Below, in pieces: positions 24,666 to 32,680 of a stretch of 64,000 nt of DNA (the stretch's first letter is position 1; each line of letters begins with the position of its first letter). The stretch comes from IDS-8 sp036381215 (GTDB taxonomy: Bacteria > Pseudomonadota > Gammaproteobacteria > Steroidobacterales > Woeseiaceae), in the NCBI GenBank assembly GCA_036381215.1, contig DASVDF010000026.1, positions 3,270 to 67,269 of the forward strand. Reading direction: 5' to 3'. Position numbers and translations under genes: made by a program. The notes beneath the pieces are model-generated. The model saw nothing but the letters and a program-made list of their open reading frames with translations. It made no database searches and was not told the origin of the DNA.

Positions 24666-24737
24666 TGCGGGTGCCCTCGAAGGACGTGGAACGGCTCGGT
24701 GCGAGCAGCCCACGGTCTGCAAGTGCCGTGCCAGCGC

Positions 24738-24775
24738 AAAAAAAGAGCGGCCGCGCAACCCTTGCGCTACCGCTC
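24738..24775 (-). terminator. Rho-independent terminator upstream of yihY
   Basis: Read on the minus strand, GAGCGG pairs with CCGCTC around an inner stem GCGCAA/TTGCGC, and seven Ts follow. It is one of the strongest terminators in the window, but no minus-strand protein gene ends before it. It must serve either a small RNA or an attenuated leader of yihY. Confidence 0.85.
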
Positions 24776-24808
24776 CGGGACGGACGACTCGGGGGAGATC
24801 GTCCGTCG
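24738..24808 (-). ncRNA. candidate small RNA or yihY leader (two hairpins and terminator)
   Basis: On the minus strand a TATAAG (24820-24815) could be a -10. Downstream come a hairpin ACGGACGA/TCGTCCGT (24806-24780) with a C-rich loop and then the strong terminator. That gives a compact RNA of about 70 nt. I found no convincing -35. It could be an independent sRNA, or a 5' leader whose terminator controls yihY, which starts 72 bp further on. Confidence 0.4.
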
Positions 24809-25035
24809 TTCAGGCTTATAGGTTTCTGCTTGTGTTTTGGCGTATTCCCCTTGCCGCGATGCCAGAATGCCATCGGCAACCGTACCGTTCCATCCGCATA
24901 TGTACGTAGGCGCCCGCTGGCTCCGCGAGACGATGCCCGAGCGCGCTATCCGGTAAGGTGCGCCAGGCGGTTGATCAGGCTCCGCGGGGTGTGGTATCAG
25001 GATGACATTCTCTCGCGGCGCAGCCGGGCGGCGGC

Positions 25036-25647
25036 ATGAGCAGCGAAACAGAGCGACCGGAACCTACCGTCTTCATCGTCGATGACGACCGCAACATCCT
25101 GCGGGCGATGCAGTTCCTGCTGAAGTCGGTGGGGCTCCGTTCCGAGGTCTTTGCCTCGGGCGACGAGTTCCTCGAGGCGTTCGATGCAAAGCGGCCGGGC
25201 TGCCTCGTGCTGGACATCCGCATGCCGGGCCTGGGCGGGCTCGAGCTGCAGGAACGGCTGCTCGGCATCCGGAGCAGCTTGCCGATCATCTTCGTCACGG
25301 GGCACGGCGACGTCCCCATGGCCGTGGAAGCCATGCAGAAGGGCGCGTTCGACTTCGTCCAGAAGCCGTTCAGCGAGGACGACCTTCTCGGGCGCATCCA
25401 GGCGGCGCTCGCCGCCGATCGGCGCGAGCGCGACGAGCAGGCCCGGCGTGCCGACGTGGCGTCGCGGCTCGGGCTTCTGACGGCGCGCGAGCGCGAGGTG
25501 ATGGAGCTCGTCGTCACCGGTAAGCCGAACAAGGTGATCGCCTACGAGCTCGGGGTCAGTCAGCGCACGGTCGAGATCCACCGCGCGCGGGTGATGGACA
25601 AGATGCAGGCCCGCTCGCTGGCCGACCTGGTGCGGATGAACCTCTGA
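25036..25647 (+). CDS. FixJ-family response regulator
   Basis: A two-component regulator of 203 residues. The receiver domain (about 10-125) has VFIVDDD, the phospho-acceptor Asp60 in LVLDIRMPG, and the conserved Lys in FVQKPFSEDD. A LuxR-type helix-turn-helix (about 140-203) follows, with LTAREREVMELVVTGKPNKVIAYELGVS split over the usual helices. It belongs to the FixJ/TtrR group. No full sensor kinase lies nearby. The convergent gene at 25661 encodes a kinase-like fragment with a receiver, which may be a functional partner. Confidence 0.92.
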   Translation: MSSETERPEPTVFIVDDDRNILRAMQFLLKSVGLRSEVFASGDEFLEAFDAKRPGCLVLDIRMPGLGGLELQERLLGIRSSLPIIFVTGHGDVPMAVEAMQKGAFDFVQKPFSEDDLLGRIQAALAADRRERDEQARRADVASRLGLLTAREREVMELVVTGKPNKVIAYELGVSQRTVEIHRARVMDKMQARSLADLVRMNL

Positions 25648-25660
25648 CCTCACGCACCGT

Positions 25661-26329
25661 TCAGGGGAGGGCGATGCGAGCCAGGTCGAGCAGCACGGCC
25701 GTGTCGACCGGCTTGGTCGCGATCCGGCAGTTTTCGAGCGCGGCGATTTCCGCGCCGATCGCGCCGGGGTCGCCGGTGATCACCAGCGCCGGCGTGGCGG
25801 CCCCCGTCGCCGCGCGCACGGCGCGCACCACGGCCAGGCCGTCGCCGCCGTCCCGCAGGTCGTAATCGGTGATGACGAGCCCGAAGGCCGTGTCGCCGCC
25901 GGCGAGCAGCGCGCGCGTTTCCGCGAGACTCGCTGCGCTGGAGACCCGATGGCCTTCCCCGCGGAGCAGGCGTTCCCAGGCCCTGCGGATCAGGGCGTCG
26001 TCGTCGACGATGAGGATGCCCGGCCCGCTGCCGGCGGCGGGAGTGCCGCTCCGCGGTGCGCCGGCGGCGACGTCCGGTTGCCCGGCGCGGGGAGCGGCGG
26101 CGGGCAGACCGTCGATTTGCCGCTCCAGCGCTTCGATCGCATCGCGCTGCGCGTCCAGCATCTCGAGCACGGCGGGCATTCCGGCGGCCGCTCGCCGCAG
26201 GGCACCGTGCAGGATTTTCAGTGCCTGCAGCGGCTGGCGGAGATCGTGCACCCGCACGGTCCAGGCGTCCGCGTCCTGCGGGTCGGCGAGCCCCGCGAGC
26301 GCCTCGGATTCGGGGAGCTGCTTCATCAT
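25661..26329 (-). CDS. HisKA-like/receiver protein lacking an ATPase domain
   Basis: A protein of 222 residues. The N-terminus carries a histidine-kinase H-box-like segment (VHDLRQPLQALKILHGAL, His28) typical of hybrid kinases. A short Ala/Pro linker replaces the expected HATPase domain, and a receiver follows (ILIVDDD, Asp155 in VITDYDL, Lys in ATKPVD). It may be a phosphotransfer or dimerisation module, or a decayed hybrid kinase. The open frame is clean, which argues for function. The ATG at 26329 is preceded by AGGA at good spacing, so it is preferred over the TTG at 26335. The gene converges on the FixJ-type gene with 13 bp between. Confidence 0.75.
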   Translation of the reverse strand: MMKQLPESEALAGLADPQDADAWTVRVHDLRQPLQALKILHGALRRAAAGMPAVLEMLDAQRDAIEALERQIDGLPAAAPRAGQPDVAAGAPRSGTPAAGSGPGILIVDDDALIRRAWERLLRGEGHRVSSAASLAETRALLAGGDTAFGLVITDYDLRDGGDGLAVVRAVRAATGAATPALVITGDPGAIGAEIAALENCRIATKPVDTAVLLDLARIALP

Positions 26330-26390
26330 GGGCAAATCCTAACCCACGAGCCCGGCGCGAGGACGAGCGCCGGCTCGCCGCGCCCGTGCC

Positions 26391-27488
26391 TTACCGCTCG
26401 CGGCTGCCGAGATACTCGAGCAACTCGTCGTATGGCTCGACGAACTTGCGCACCCCTTCTTCTTCCAGCGTGGCGGACACGTCTTCGAGGTCGATGCCGA
26501 GCTCGCGCAGGCTCGCCGGCAGCGACTCGGCCGCCGCGAGGTCGTGGGCGATGCGCACCTCCGGCTGGCCGTGCGCGCGGTACGCCGCCAGGGTCTTGCG
26601 CGGCAAGGTGTTGATCGTATCCGGCGCGACCAGGGCATCGACGTATTTCACGTCGCTGTAGATGGGATCCTTGGTGGAAGTGGAGGCCCAGAGCAGGCGC
26701 TGCGGACACGCCCCGGCGCCCGCGAGTGCCTGCCAGCGCGCACCCGACGTCCACTCCGTGTAATGGCGGTACGCGAGCTTGGCGGACGCGATCGCCGCCT
26801 GTCCGCGCAGCGCACCGGCCTCGTCGCTGCCCAGCGCATCGAGCCGGCGATCGACGAGCGTGTCGATGCGGCTCAGGAAGAAACTCGCCACGGACGCGAG
26901 CCGCTCGAGCGGGCGCCCCGCTTCCTGGTGCCGCTCCAGGCCTTCGAGGAACGCCGTGACCACCTGCCGGTACCGCTCGACCGAGAACAGCAACGTCACG
27001 TTGACATTCACGCCCTGGGCGAGGAGCTCGGTGATCGCGGGCAGCCCGGCCGGCGTGCCGGGCACCTTGATCATCACGTTCGGACGCTCGAGCCGCTGCC
27101 ACAGCCGGCGTCCTTCGGCCACCGTCGCGGCCGTGTCGTGGGCCAGGTGCGGCGAGACCTCGATGCTCACCAGTCCGGCGAGGCCGCCGCTCGAGTCGTA
27201 AGCGGGGCGGAACAGGTCGGCGGCCCGGCCCACGTCGTCGACCGCCAGGGCTTCGTAAACCTGCTGCGCGCTCGCTTGCTGTGCCTCGAGGGCCTGGATT
27301 GCGTCTTCGTAGTCCTCGCCGTCGATCATGGCCTTGGCGAAGATCGCGGGATTGGAGGTGATGCCGTCCAGGCCGTCCTCGCGGATCAGCCGCTTCAGCG
27401 TGCCGTCCTCGAGCCAGCCCCGGCGGAGATCGTCCAGCCACACGCTCTGGCCGAGCGCCTTGAGTTCGAGCAGCGGGTTGCGATTCAT
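26391..27488 (-). CDS. tal: transaldolase
   Basis: A pentose phosphate pathway enzyme that moves a dihydroxyacetone unit from sedoheptulose 7-phosphate to glyceraldehyde 3-phosphate, in the cytoplasm. The 365 residues include DGITSNPAIFAKAM, VSIEVSPHLAHD, the Schiff-base Lys region NVMIKVPGT, NVTLLFS, RIDTLVDRRL and LLWASTSTKDP. The length fits the longer transaldolases found in actinobacteria and many proteobacteria. GGGAGGGAAAGA before the ATG is a strong ribosome site. No pathway partner is adjacent. Confidence 0.95.
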   Translation of the reverse strand: MNRNPLLELKALGQSVWLDDLRRGWLEDGTLKRLIREDGLDGITSNPAIFAKAMIDGEDYEDAIQALEAQQASAQQVYEALAVDDVGRAADLFRPAYDSSGGLAGLVSIEVSPHLAHDTAATVAEGRRLWQRLERPNVMIKVPGTPAGLPAITELLAQGVNVNVTLLFSVERYRQVVTAFLEGLERHQEAGRPLERLASVASFFLSRIDTLVDRRLDALGSDEAGALRGQAAIASAKLAYRHYTEWTSGARWQALAGAGACPQRLLWASTSTKDPIYSDVKYVDALVAPDTINTLPRKTLAAYRAHGQPEVRIAHDLAAAESLPASLRELGIDLEDVSATLEEEGVRKFVEPYDELLEYLGSRER

Positions 27489-27812
27489 TCTTTCCCTCCC
27501 GGGGCGCCATGGTCTCCAGCAGTACGACCTGAGTACCCTGCAATTCCCGTGCCTGCACCGGGGCAAGTTGGTGCAGCCTGCCAGCCTGCTACCCGCTGGC
27601 TGTACGGCCCGTCCGTCGACGTCCAGGCGCGACCCGTCGAGGTGCTGGCCGGTGCGCCGTTCGAGCAGGTGATGAAGGAGCGGGTGCTCGAGCCGCTCGG
27701 CATGCGCGACACGCAGTACACGCTCAGGCCCGACCAGCGCAAGCGCATCTCCGCCCTTCACACCCGCCAGCCGGACGGCAGCAAGCCGCGGCACCCGTAG
27801 GAGCGCGCGGTC
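27489..27812. other. gene-free stretch with a serine-hydrolase remnant
   Basis: These 324 bp hold the transaldolase upstream region, the remnant at 27597-27800 and repeat copy 4. No other signal is apparent. Confidence 0.6.
27597..27800 (+). pseudogene. internal fragment of a beta-lactamase-family serine hydrolase
   Basis: A 67-residue frame reads WLYGPSVDVQARPVEVLAG, then FEQVMKERVLEPLGMRDTQY and RISALHTRQPDGSKP. This is the middle of class C beta-lactamase/esterase-like proteins. The part with the catalytic Ser-x-x-Lys and the C-terminal third are missing, so this is a remnant. It ends at a TAG within a copy of the dispersed repeat. Confidence 0.7.
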
Positions 27813-27816
27813 CTAC
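27797..27816. repeat. dispersed repeat, copy 4 (hairpin form, stops for two genes)
   Basis: GTAGGAGCGCGCGGTCCTAC is a shortened, self-complementary version of the repeat. On the plus strand its TAG ends the hydrolase remnant (27798-27800), and on the minus strand its other TAG (27815-27813) ends the BBE-type flavoprotein. Confidence 0.75.
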
Positions 27817-29312
27817 GCGGGCGCGGGCAGCACGTTGGCGTTCAGCCGGAACAGGTTCGTCGGGTCGTACTGCGCCTTGATCTTCGCGAGCCGCGGGTAC
27901 GCCGGGCCGTAGTTGTCGTCGGCTCCCTCGCCCTCGAACTCGATATTGTCGTAATACCCGCCGGTGAACGGCTGCAGCGTGGCGAACCACGCGCGCGCCT
28001 TGGCGATCGCCTCTTCGTCCTGCTCGGGATCCTTCCAGATGCCCGCCACGATCATCATCGTCTCGGCATTGCGGTGCGGGAACGCCGTCGCCAGCTCGTC
28101 CACGCGTTTTACCGCGCCGCCCGCCGTGTGCGTGAAGAAGGCGAGCCGCGGGTCCGGCACGAACGACTCGATCATGGCGTCGACGAGCGCCGGCGTGATC
28201 TGCTCCACCATGCCGTTCTTCGCATACGAGCGGACGCCGTGCGCCAGCGTGGCGTCTTCCTGGGTCTGCATCATCATGTAGTCGTTCAGCGCGACGGTGT
28301 TGTCCATCGGCTTGGCGACCTCGAGCAGCGGCGCCAGCTCCTTCTCGCCCTGCGCGGGATCGCCGGCGTAAACGACTTCCATGAGCAGCACGCTCGTGCC
28401 GTCCGGCATGGTCAGCATGTTCGGCCCCGTGTACATGTCGTCCGAAAGGCGCTCGTACCACTCGCCGTGGAAATCGAGCACCGCGCGCGCGTCCTCGATC
28501 GGCCAGATGATGTTGCCCGAGTACACCTTGAGCGGAAACGGATGCAGCTCGTACTCGAACTGCGAGACGACGCCGAAGTTGCCGCCGCCGCCGCGAATGG
28601 CCCAGAAGAGATCCGGCTCATCCTGCTCGCTGATCCGGCGGATCTGCCCGTCGGCCGTCACGATCTCGGCCCCGCGCAGGTTGTCGACGGCGAGGCCGAA
28701 CTTGCGGTTCAGCCGCCCGAAGCCGCCGCCCAGCGTGAAGCCGCCCACGCCGGTGTGCGACACCACGCCGGCCGTCGTGATCATCTCATGCTTGCGCGCT
28801 GCGGTGTCGAGGCCGTTGAGGAGCGCGCCGCCCTGCGCGTACGCGCGCCTCCGTTGCGGATCGACGTCGACCGTGTTCATGGGCGAGAGATCCACCATCA
28901 TGCCGCCGTCGCATACGGATTTACCCGGCCAGCTGTGGCCGCCGCCGCGTACCGCGACGAGCAGCTCGCGCTCGCGCGCGAAGGTTACGGCCTGGCTCAC
29001 ATCCTGCGCGCTCCGGCACTGCACGATGAGCGCCGGGCGCTTGTCGTGCATGCCGTTCCAGATCTTGCGGGCGCTGTCATAGGCCGGGTGGCCGGCGAGC
29101 AGCACCCGCCCCGAGACGGCTTCGGTCAGCTCGTTGACCGCCGCCTTCTCCAGCTCGATCTCGGCGCCGTCCAGGGAAACGGCCCGGATACCCGTGTCCG
29201 CCTTCGGCGGGGGAGCGGCGGCCTCCGGCTTCCGCTCGCAGCCGGTGAGATATGCGTAGGTAGCAAAAAGACTGGTGCCGAGCGAGGCCCGGCAGAACTG
29301 GCGTCTGTCCAT
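27813..29312 (-). CDS. exported FAD-linked oxidoreductase (BBE type)
   Basis: A flavoprotein of 499 residues related to berberine bridge enzyme and sugar or oligosaccharide oxidases. The N-terminus MDRRQFCRAS...YLTGC combines a Tat-like RR motif with a lipobox. The FAD-binding core has AVRGGGHSWPGKSVCDGG, where the His is the usual covalent flavin attachment site, followed by VGGFTLGGGFGRLNRKFGLA and RGGGGNFGVV. The C-terminal BBE segment ends NYGPAYPRLAKIKAQYDPTN. It probably oxidises a sugar, alcohol or polyphenol in the periplasm. It lies 81 bp downstream of the GMC operon on the same strand, which fits a role in the same pathway. The TAG stop is supplied by repeat copy 4. Confidence 0.9.
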   Translation of the reverse strand: MDRRQFCRASLGTSLFATYAYLTGCERKPEAAAPPPKADTGIRAVSLDGAEIELEKAAVNELTEAVSGRVLLAGHPAYDSARKIWNGMHDKRPALIVQCRSAQDVSQAVTFARERELLVAVRGGGHSWPGKSVCDGGMMVDLSPMNTVDVDPQRRRAYAQGGALLNGLDTAARKHEMITTAGVVSHTGVGGFTLGGGFGRLNRKFGLAVDNLRGAEIVTADGQIRRISEQDEPDLFWAIRGGGGNFGVVSQFEYELHPFPLKVYSGNIIWPIEDARAVLDFHGEWYERLSDDMYTGPNMLTMPDGTSVLLMEVVYAGDPAQGEKELAPLLEVAKPMDNTVALNDYMMMQTQEDATLAHGVRSYAKNGMVEQITPALVDAMIESFVPDPRLAFFTHTAGGAVKRVDELATAFPHRNAETMMIVAGIWKDPEQDEEAIAKARAWFATLQPFTGGYYDNIEFEGEGADDNYGPAYPRLAKIKAQYDPTNLFRLNANVLPAPA

Positions 29313-29393
29313 CGTCGGTAACCCCTCATGCTTGTGCTCTTGACGTATAGCACAAGCCGACGAAAGCGCCCGACCCGGGCGCGTTGCGCCCGG

Positions 29394-30104
29394 TCAGGGC
29401 GGCGGCAGGCCGAGCTGCTCGAGCACGCCGCGGAGGTGGGCCATCGCCTCCTCGGACGGGCCGGGATACGGGCCCGCGACGGGGGTGTTGCCGATGTAGC
29501 CCGCGTCCGCCATGCCCTCGTCCGTGGTGTAGTACGCCCCGACGGCGATCCAGCGGAAGCGGCGGAAGAATCCGGCGCGTGGCTCGAGGCCGGGCGCGAC
29601 CCGGTCCGGCCAGGCGACGAGATCGAGAATCTCGCGGCGCTGCCCGTCCGTCGAGCCGGCAAAGGACTTGCCGAACCGCGAACGGCTCTCGGACTCGAGC
29701 CACTCGAGACCGGCGAGCACGTGCTCGCGATCTTCCTGCTGATCCGGGTACGGCGCACTGACCCACTCGTCGACGAAGTCCGGGACACCGAGCGTGCTCG
29801 CCGCCGGTGAGTGCTCGTCCGCCGGCAGGAGCATGTCGCAGAGCGCGGTGGTCGTCTCGAGCTGGCTTTCGGTCAGTGTGCGCGGCCAGGGGACCACGGG
29901 ATGCATCAGGTCCGGATCCTTCCCGTAACCCTTCGCGGCCGCCGCAGCGGATGCTTCGGCCGCCGGTCGCGCCGGCGGAATCTCCGGCCCGACCCGTTTC
30001 TCGTCGCGGCTGCAGCCGGCGTAGCCCGCTGCCATGGTGGCGGCGAGCCACTTGATGGTGGTGCGGCGGTCGACGCGCACGCGTTGCAGCGGATTGGCGC
30101 TCAC
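29394..30104 (-). CDS. gluconate 2-dehydrogenase subunit 3-like protein (GMC partner)
   Basis: The small subunit of a membrane-bound flavin sugar dehydrogenase complex, 236 residues. A Tat signal with RRTTIKWLAATMAAGYAGC is followed by the helical subunit 3 domain (LTESQLETTTALCDMLLPAD, VPDFVDEWVS). In characterised complexes this subunit helps export of the co-translocated GMC flavoprotein through Tat. It starts with GTG, and its start overlaps the GMC stop codon by 4 bp. Confidence 0.9.
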   Translation of the reverse strand: MSANPLQRVRVDRRTTIKWLAATMAAGYAGCSRDEKRVGPEIPPARPAAEASAAAAAKGYGKDPDLMHPVVPWPRTLTESQLETTTALCDMLLPADEHSPAASTLGVPDFVDEWVSAPYPDQQEDREHVLAGLEWLESESRSRFGKSFAGSTDGQRREILDLVAWPDRVAPGLEPRAGFFRRFRWIAVGAYYTTDEGMADAGYIGNTPVAGPYPGPSEEAMAHLRGVLEQLGLPPP

Positions 30105-31804
30105 AGGTTGCGCTCCCCGAGCTGGTCCGCGAGGTATTCGCTGTTGCGCATGGCGAGCGCCATGATGGTGATCGTCGGGTTCTTGTGCGCCTTGCTCGCA
30201 AACACGCCGCCGTCGGTGATGAACAGGTTCGGCACGTCCCAGGTCTGGCCCCAGGAGTTCGTGACGGAGGACGCCGGGTCGTCACCCATGCGCGTCGTCC
30301 CGACCTCGTGGATGATCTCGCCGCCCTTCGAGATCGCCTGCTCGGGGGCGAGGTCACCGCCCCAGTGGAGCTTCCCGCCCATGCGCTCGATGAGCGCCTT
30401 CGTCGCCTGCTGGAAGTGGCGCACCATGTTGAGCTCGTGCTCGCTCCACTTGAAATGGAAGCGCAGCGTGGGGATGCCGAAGCGATCCTTCGTGTCCGGG
30501 TCGATCTCGCAGTACGAATGCTCGTTCGGGATCATCTCGCCGCGACAGGTGAAGCTCATGAAGCTGCCGTAGTAGCGGCGCATGCCCTCCTTGAGCTTCC
30601 GGCCGTAGCCGCCCACCCAGTCTGCCACGCTGCCCATCTCGCCCATGGACGGCTCGCTCCGGCCTTCGGCGCCGAGCTCGTAGTGGTAGCTGCGCGGGAA
30701 GTCGAGCTCGCCGCGCGCCTGCTCCTCGTACAGCCAGAAGGGGATGTAGAGGTGCAGGCCCCTGGCGCCGTCCTCGTTGTAGCGCGGGCGGTTCTCGAGC
30801 AGCGGAAACTGCGCGCCCATGGCGGCGCCGACGGTATCGAGCAGGTTGCGGCCGACCTGGCCGCTGGAGTTCGCGAGCCCGTCCGGAAACGACGCGCTCT
30901 TCGAGTTCAGGAGCAGGCGCGCCGTCTCACACGCGCTCGCGGCGAGCACCACGGTGCGGCCTTCCGCCTTTGCCTCCTTGCCGGTCTTCTTGTCGATGTA
31001 CGCCACGCCCGTCGCCTTGCCGTCGGCGCCGAGCAGCACTTCGTACGCCATCGCGTCCGTCACGATCTCGAGCTTGCCGGTCGCGAGCGCCATCGGGAGC
31101 AACGAGGTCGTCGTCTGGAACGCGGCGCCGATCGCGCAGCCGCGCCCGCAGTTTGTTGCGTAGTAGCACGCGGCACGCTTGTCGATCGGGCGGGTGAGCA
31201 CCGCACGGCGCGCCGGGATGCAGGGCATGCCCAAGTCGCGGGCGGCTGCCTGGATGTAGAGCTCGCCGACGCGCGGGGCGGGCGGATCGTGCAGCACGCC
31301 GGGCGAGGAGTCCGGATGGTTCGTCAGCCCGTTGTTGCTCCCGTAGACGCCGACGATTGCCTCCGTCTTGTCGTACCAGGGCGCGACGTCCTCGTAGGCG
31401 ATCGGCCAGTCGACCCCCAGGCCGTCGCGCGAGCGCGGCTTGAAATCGTACGGCCCCATGCGGAAGGAGTTGCGCGCCCAGTGGTTGGTGCGGCCGCCCA
31501 GCATGCGCGAGCGCCACCACATGAACTCGGAGCCCGGCGCGGAAGCATAGGGCTCGCCGGGGATGTTCCAGCCGCCGTCGATTGTGGCATCGAAGTAGCC
31601 GAACTCCTTGTCGGGCGTCGAGGTGCCGCGCAGCGGCGCCGTGCGGTTCGGCGCCAGCATGGGGATCTCTTTGTAGGGGTCGTAATGGCGCCCCGCTTCC
31701 AGCATCAGGACGTTCAGCCCGCGTTTGGTCAGCACGTACGCGGCCATGCCGCCGCCGGCCCCCGAGCCGACGATGACCGCGTCGTAGCGCTGCGCTTTAA
31801 CCAA
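30101..31804 (-). CDS. GMC-family flavin dehydrogenase (sugar or glucoside oxidation)
   Basis: A flavoenzyme of 567 residues. It has a GMC FAD-binding start (YDAVIVGSGAGGGMAAYVL, LMLEAGR), a loop SRMLGGRTNHWARN, a cysteine-rich segment ACYYATNCGRGCAIGA that may carry an iron-sulfur cluster as in FAD glucose dehydrogenases, and the C-terminal active-site region EVGTTRMGDDP and KNPTITIMALAMR. With the subunit 3 partner it resembles glucose/glucoside 3-dehydrogenases. It has no signal of its own, in line with piggy-back export. The TTG start at 31804 directly follows the DUF1080 stop. A CTG at 31810 is the alternative. Confidence 0.92.
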   Translation of the reverse strand: MVKAQRYDAVIVGSGAGGGMAAYVLTKRGLNVLMLEAGRHYDPYKEIPMLAPNRTAPLRGTSTPDKEFGYFDATIDGGWNIPGEPYASAPGSEFMWWRSRMLGGRTNHWARNSFRMGPYDFKPRSRDGLGVDWPIAYEDVAPWYDKTEAIVGVYGSNNGLTNHPDSSPGVLHDPPAPRVGELYIQAAARDLGMPCIPARRAVLTRPIDKRAACYYATNCGRGCAIGAAFQTTTSLLPMALATGKLEIVTDAMAYEVLLGADGKATGVAYIDKKTGKEAKAEGRTVVLAASACETARLLLNSKSASFPDGLANSSGQVGRNLLDTVGAAMGAQFPLLENRPRYNEDGARGLHLYIPFWLYEEQARGELDFPRSYHYELGAEGRSEPSMGEMGSVADWVGGYGRKLKEGMRRYYGSFMSFTCRGEMIPNEHSYCEIDPDTKDRFGIPTLRFHFKWSEHELNMVRHFQQATKALIERMGGKLHWGGDLAPEQAISKGGEIIHEVGTTRMGDDPASSVTNSWGQTWDVPNLFITDGGVFASKAHKNPTITIMALAMRNSEYLADQLGERNL

Positions 31805-31806
31805 CT

Positions 31807-32580
31807 TCAGAGGGTCCGGATGCGGATGTTGCGGTACCAGACCCGGTCGCTGTGATCCTGGAGACCGATGTGGCCGCGGCGGAATTCCGCGAAGTGCTCC
31901 CAGTCCGCAAATTTGGAATTCGCGACGCGGCGGTTCCAGTCGTCGGAGCCGACCTGGTACTCGACGATCTTTTTGCCGTTCAGCCAGTGCTGCGCATGGC
32001 CGTCCTTCACGACCAGGCGCACGGAGTTCCACTCGCCGACCGGGCGGAGCTCCTTGTTCTCGGGCGCATACAGGGCATAGCACGCGCCGGCGCTGGTCTC
32101 CGGCACCTTGCCGTCCGGGTGGCGCGAGTCGTCGAGCACCTGCATCTCGATGCCGGTCTCGTACGCGACGTCCTGGTCGGGGTATTCCCGCACGCCGTAG
32201 AAGATGCCGCTGTTGCCGCCCTCCGAGATCTTCCACTCGAGCTCGAGCTCGAAGTTCTCGTACTGGTCGCGGGTGATGAGGTCGCCGGCGGTCATCTCCT
32301 CGACGTCCGGCCCGACGTCGAGAACGAGCGCACCGTCCTCGATCTTCCAGCCGGCGCCGGGGGCATCCTTGTTGAACCCGCGCCAGGCATCGAGGTTGCT
32401 GCCGTCGAACAGCACGACCCATTCACCCGCCGCCTGGTCGGCTCCGGCATCGCTCGCGGGTGGGTCGCTCATGGCGGCGGCGGGTGGGGTGTCGGCGGCC
32501 GCTTCGGTTTGCGGTGCCTCGGCGTCGCTGCACGCGGCAACGGCGGCCAGGATGATCGACAGAAATGCGATGCGCCCCAC
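31807..32580 (-). CDS. DUF1080 (3-keto-glycoside hydrolase/lyase-like) lipoprotein
   Basis: A periplasmic lipoprotein of 257 residues. The signal ILAAVAAC is followed by an Ala/Pro linker and a DUF1080 jelly-roll domain (VVLFDGSNLDAWRG, ELELEWKISEGGNSGIFYGV, ETGIEMQVLDD, GHIGLQDH, YRNIRIRTL). Some members of this domain family cleave 3-keto-glycosides. Here it precedes the GMC dehydrogenase, so it may act on the oxidised sugar (inference). The GTG at 32580 is chosen because GGGGGA lies 4-5 bases upstream. The earlier GTG at 32601 lacks a ribosome site. Confidence 0.88.
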   Translation of the reverse strand: MGRIAFLSIILAAVAACSDAEAPQTEAAADTPPAAAMSDPPASDAGADQAAGEWVVLFDGSNLDAWRGFNKDAPGAGWKIEDGALVLDVGPDVEEMTAGDLITRDQYENFELELEWKISEGGNSGIFYGVREYPDQDVAYETGIEMQVLDDSRHPDGKVPETSAGACYALYAPENKELRPVGEWNSVRLVVKDGHAQHWLNGKKIVEYQVGSDDWNRRVANSKFADWEHFAEFRRGHIGLQDHSDRVWYRNIRIRTL

Positions 32581-32625
32581 GTGATCCCCCTTCGTGCTCA
32601 CCGTCGTCGTTGTGTACTATACCGC

Positions 32626-32645
32626 TGGTAGCGATATCAATACCA
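32626..32645. promoter_or_regulatory. 20-bp inverted repeat, candidate operator
   Basis: TGGTAGCGATATCAATACCA has perfect 5-bp outer arms (TGGTA/TACCA) and a central GATATC. It sits in the 100-bp gap between the divergent DUF1080 and TIM-barrel genes, next to a TACTATACC stretch that could be a -10. The binding protein is unknown, and GntR- or LacI-type regulators use sites of this kind. Confidence 0.5.
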
Positions 32646-32680
32646 ACGGCTCGCGCCACCAGCCAACGAGGGAACGAGAG

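Larger units (their letters stand above)
24666..25035. other. intergenic stretch between divergent yihY and the FixJ-type regulator
   Basis: No protein gene is convincing in these 370 bp. The left half holds the two-hairpin structure and terminator described above. The right half (about 24830-25035) must hold the promoter of the FixJ-type gene. I see no clear sigma70 or sigma54 pair. Confidence 0.6.

Noticed and set aside
30101..32422. Apparent fusion of the GMC dehydrogenase with a 200-residue N-terminal extension
   Set aside because: The extension is the out-of-frame reading of the DUF1080 gene. The GMC protein starts at its FAD motif near 31804.
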